Source: Chrysochromulina tobinii (Eukaryota > Haptophyta > Prymnesiales > Chrysochromulinaceae). From it: 10,460 nucleotides of DNA. The position numbers and the translations under genes are program-made. The stretch is from contig JWZX01000891.1 of the NCBI GenBank assembly GCA_001275005.1, positions 1-10,460 on the forward strand. Reading direction: 5' to 3'. Below are positions 7,899-10,460 of the stretch, in pieces (within the stretch, counting starts at the first letter, position 1; the number at the start of each line of letters is the position of its first letter). The notes beneath the pieces were generated by a model that made no database searches, was not told where the DNA came from, and saw nothing but the letters and a program-made list of their open reading frames with translations.

Positions 7899-8453
7899 AA
7901 GCAGCTAAAAAACAGCGGGCAGTATTGAGTATATGCGCAACGTCGCGACTTAAAGATCGCACAACGGCGCCGCAAGACGGACGAGAACCGTACGCGGGAC
8001 GGTCGGTGCTCGGTCGCGGGCTCCGCTTTCAAAGGACAAATAGCGGCTCGTAAGGGGCGGCGTAAGGCGGGGTTCGACCCGACCTTTCCTCGTCGGTCGG
8101 TACGGAGTCACGTCGGTTCATGAGTCGAGAGTCCGCGACCGCGTACCGTACCGGTCTGACCCGAATTATGTCCCTCTCCCTGTGCTGAGCTTGCCGCACA
8201 TTTCACATACGTTTGATTATTCGACTCAAATATAGAATTAACAATGGGCGCATTTCATTGGACATGAGCGTCAGCCGTCACCGGAGACGCAGGGCGAGCG
8301 ACGCAGGGCGGGCGGCCAGAGCCAACCAGGCCGCCACCCTCGTCGAAACGCTCACGAGCCCCGGTGCCGGCCTCGTCTGGACGCGCCACGGTGCGAGCCG
8401 CATCCGTCATCGCTCCGAGGCAGCTCCGTGGTGTGAATAGCTCCGTGCTGGCA
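7899..8453. other. Convergent intergenic region, no recognisable gene
   Basis: This lies between the stop codons of the TIR gene (plus strand) and the ARM-repeat gene (minus strand), so it should hold both 3' untranslated regions. Short frames here resemble nothing I know. CGGTACGG (8098-8105) and CCGTACCG (8146-8153) are an 8-bp inverted repeat with a 40-nt gap. An A/T-rich patch near 8195-8265 stands out against the GC-rich background and could serve 3'-end formation. I find no tRNA, and no clear AATAAA. Confidence 0.6.
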
Positions 8454-8916
8454 TTATGCGGACCTGGGTGAGGGTGGGTTCGATTCGGCGCGGGAGAGAC
8501 GAGAGAGGAAGTCTAAGTTGCCGCCCAGACCAGGCACCACCTGGCTGGCCGCAGGGCGCGCAATCGGCGCTGGTCGCCCATGGCTGCCGCTCGCAAGCTT
8601 CTCGAAGAGCTGACGCGACTTCTCGTTCACGGCCGCCTCGACAGCAGCGCTCACCTCCGCCTGGGAGCTCGTGAGCTTGTCCGGCTTACCGGCCGCACCA
8701 GCCGCCAGCGGGGCGGCTGTGGGTGGGCGGCCGAGCGGCGGCCGGGCAGCTGACCATTTCTCCTTGTGCGGAGGTGAGGCACCAGTCGGCTCCGAAAAGG
8801 AGGCATCGGAAGCGGTGGAGCGAGCGGAGTCGTTTGACGAGACCCCGAGGGAGGAGGGGGGCGAGATGAGTGGCGCAGAGGAGGCCTCGCTCTCCTCCTC
8901 CTCCTCCTCCTCCTCC

Positions 8917-8947
<31 letters not shown>

Positions 8948-10310
8948 TGTCCTCGTCCTCGTCCTCGTCCTCGCCCTCGTCCTCGTCCTCGCCCTCGCCC
9001 TCGATCCCGCCCCCGTTGTCCTCGCCCCCGCCGGCCGCCAGATTCCGCAACGCGCCGGCGGCCTTCGCCTTGCCTTCAGCGTCGCCGTCGCGCACGAGCG
9101 CCGCGAGCGGCTCGATCGCACCCGCCGCTACGATGGCCGCCTTGATGGCAGCGTCGCCGGACGCCAGATTCGCCAACGCGCCCACGGCGTTCACCTTGCC
9201 TTGAGCGTCGCCGTCGCGCACGAGCACCGCGAGAGGCACGAGCGCGCCCGCCGCTTCGACGGCCTCCTTGATGTCAGCGTCGCCGGTCGCCAGATTCCGC
9301 AACGCGGCGGCGGCGTTCTCCTTGCCTTGAGCGTCGCCGTCGCGCACGAGCGCCGCGAGCGGCGCGATGGCGCCCCCCGCGGTGATGGCCGCCGTATTGG
9401 CAGCGTCGCCGAACGCCAGATTCGCCAAGGCGCAGGCTGCGTCCGCCTTGCCGTGAGCGTTGCCGTCGCGCACGAGCGCCACGAGCGGAACGATGGCGCC
9501 CGCCGCTACGATTGCCGCCATATTGGCAGCGTCGCCGTACGACAGATTCGCCAAGACGCAGGCTGCATCCGCCTTGCCTTGAGCGTCGCCGTCGCGCACG
9601 AGCGCCGCGAGCGGCTCGATGGCACCCGCCGCTGCGATTTCCCCCCCGATGTCTTCTTCGCCGGCCGACAGATTCGCCAAGGCGGTGGCTGCGTCCGCCT
9701 TGCCTCGAGCGTCGCCGTCGCGCACGAGCGCCGCGAGCGGCCCGATGGCGCCCGCCACTGCGATTGTCGCCTTGATGGCATCGTCGCCATTTGCCAGCTT
9801 CGCCAAGGCGAAGGCTGCGTTCGCCTTGCCTTGAGCGTCGCCATCGCGCACGAGCGCCGTGAGCGGCTCTATGGCGCCCGCTGCTGCGATGGCCGTCGTA
9901 TTGGCAGTGTTGCCGACCGCCAGCTTCGCCAAGGCTCCGGCTGCGCACGCCTTGCCGTGAGCGTCGCCGTCGCGCACGAGTGCCGCGAGCGGCCCGATGG
10001 CGCCCGCCGCTGCGATTGTCGCCTTGATGGCATCGTCGCCGAACGCCAGATTCGCCAAGGCTCCGGCTGCGCAAGCCTTGCCTTGAGCGTCGCCGTCGCG
10101 CACGAGCGCCGCGAGCGGCCCGATGGCGCCCGCCGCTGCGATTGCCGCCGTATTGGCAGCGTTGCCATACGACAGGTTCGCCAAGGCGCCGGCTGCATAG
10201 GCTTTGACTCGAGCGTCGCCGTCGCGCACGAGCACCGCAAGCTGCTCGATGGCGCGCGCGTCCGCCGCGGCGATGTCCGTCGTATTCGCATCGTCGCCAT
10301 GTTCCGCCAT
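8454..10310 (-). CDS. Armadillo (ARM) repeat protein with acidic polyglutamate tract
   Basis: The 618-residue reading frame starts at ATG 10310-10308, with A at -3 and G at +4. Twelve residues resembling the end of a repeat (MAEHGDDANTTD) are followed by ten ARM repeats (about 13-434). All are 42 residues except the first (44), with consensus IAAAGAIxPLAALVRDGDAQ then GKAxAAxALANLAxGD. The Gly, the PL-x-ALV helix and the ALANLA helix are the usual ARM signature. An acidic stretch follows (435-473) with 17 consecutive Glu, then a Ser/Pro/Ala-rich tail with one short helix (VEAAVNEKSRQLFEKLASG). ARM arrays form a right-handed superhelix that binds other proteins; the partner is unknown. The array begins mid-repeat and the frame stays open about 60 nt upstream without an ATG, so an upstream exon is possible (a weak acceptor, CCGCAG, sits near 10346 on this strand). 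It runs convergent to the TIR gene. Confidence 0.85.
8892..8942 (-). repeat. GAG trinucleotide microsatellite coding for 17 Glu
   Basis: Seventeen uninterrupted CTC triplets on the plus strand (GAG on the coding strand) encode a Glu run. It is continued upstream on the coding strand (8943-9008) by imperfect GAC/GAG/GGC triplets giving an Asp/Glu/Gly tract. The pure run suggests length polymorphism between strains. Confidence 0.95.
9009..10274 (-). repeat. Ten-unit, 126-bp tandem array encoding the ARM repeats
   Basis: On the minus strand, unit 1 is 10274-10143 (132 bp). Units 2 to 10 are exactly 126 bp each, from 10142 down to 9009. The block coding for LAALVRDGDAQGK is nearly invariant in DNA, whereas the block coding for the end of the third helix and the following loop varies. 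Units alternate between AANTAA-like and DAIKAT-like endings, which hints at expansion by multi-unit steps. Confidence 0.92.
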
Positions 10311-10460
10311 GTTTCGCAATTGAAGTGTCGTTGATGTTCCTCTGACTGCGGGGCGAATTTCGCATGAAACGCGTCACGCCGCGCTCCGCGCGCCGTACCA
10401 GGCGTTCACACAACACACACTCGGGTAGCTCACTGAGCTCTTCCTCACTACGAGGGGATG
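10311..10460 (-). other. Upstream flank of the ARM-repeat gene
   Basis: These 150 bases precede the ARM gene start. An in-frame TGA lies about 65 nt upstream of the ATG, so there is no longer uninterrupted N-terminus. AGCTCA-C-TGAGCT at 10427-10439 is a short palindrome. I see no TATA box. The region may be promoter, 5' untranslated region or an intron. Confidence 0.4.

Noticed and set aside
8060-8095. GGTTCGACCC as a tRNA T-loop
   Set aside because: The flanking bases do not form a five-pair T stem and no other tRNA arm is seen.
8213-8440. A 75-codon frame in the convergent intergenic region
   Set aside because: There is no supported start, no domain and an Arg/Ala-rich composition typical of random GC-rich sequence.
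9009-10274. CRISPR array, from the regular spacing
   Set aside because: The 126-bp units are coding ARM repeats with graded variation, not short identical repeats separated by unique spacers.
9201-10416. Long plus-strand and alternate minus-strand frames across the ARM array
   Set aside because: They are Arg/His-rich translations of the 126-bp repeat in wrong frames; only the minus frame ending at 8454 gives the ARM consensus.

Overview
The window looks like nuclear DNA from a GC-rich unicellular alga or other protist. A haptophyte or pelagophyte is my guess from the style of the repeat proteins, but the lineage is inferred and not shown. Evidence for a eukaryote: long, widely spaced single genes with no operon packing or Shine-Dalgarno sites, at least one clear short GT-AG intron and a second probable one, and protein modules typical of eukaryotes (SH3, TIR, SAM, ankyrin, armadillo). 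Much of the coding sequence is built from tandem repeats at several scales.

Layout. (1) 3-4177, plus strand: a 5'-partial gene for a large Ala/Pro/Glu-rich coiled-coil protein with an SH3 domain between two copies of a duplicated SH3-like module. An 80-nt intron (912-991) divides it, and the intron is bracketed by a 27-nt near-perfect direct repeat. (2) 4178-4904: non-coding DNA with the 3' flank of gene 1, the 5' flank of gene 2 and a small direct/inverted repeat cluster. (3) 4905-7898, plus strand: a multidomain TIR protein, in order TIR, SAP-like helix pair, a linker with a probable 90-nt in-frame intron, a small beta module, SAM-like domain, decapeptide-type repeats, ankyrin repeats and a low-complexity tail. 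(4) 7899-8453: a convergent intergenic region with no recognisable gene. (5) 8454-10310, minus strand: an armadillo-repeat protein with ten 42-residue repeats (126-bp DNA period), a polyglutamate/acidic tract coded by a trinucleotide microsatellite, and a Ser/Pro-rich tail. (6) 10311-10460: its upstream flank.

How the genes may work together. Nothing shows that they share a pathway. All three products look like scaffold or signalling proteins built from protein-interaction modules. The TIR protein is the only one with a likely enzymatic domain; TIR domains of this kind can be NAD-cleaving enzymes, and the glutamate in its CLKE motif sits where the catalytic residue is expected. ARM, SAM and TIR are also the parts of animal SARM1, here spread over two convergent genes. 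That is worth noting but is weak evidence for a link, because ARM-repeat genes are common in protists.
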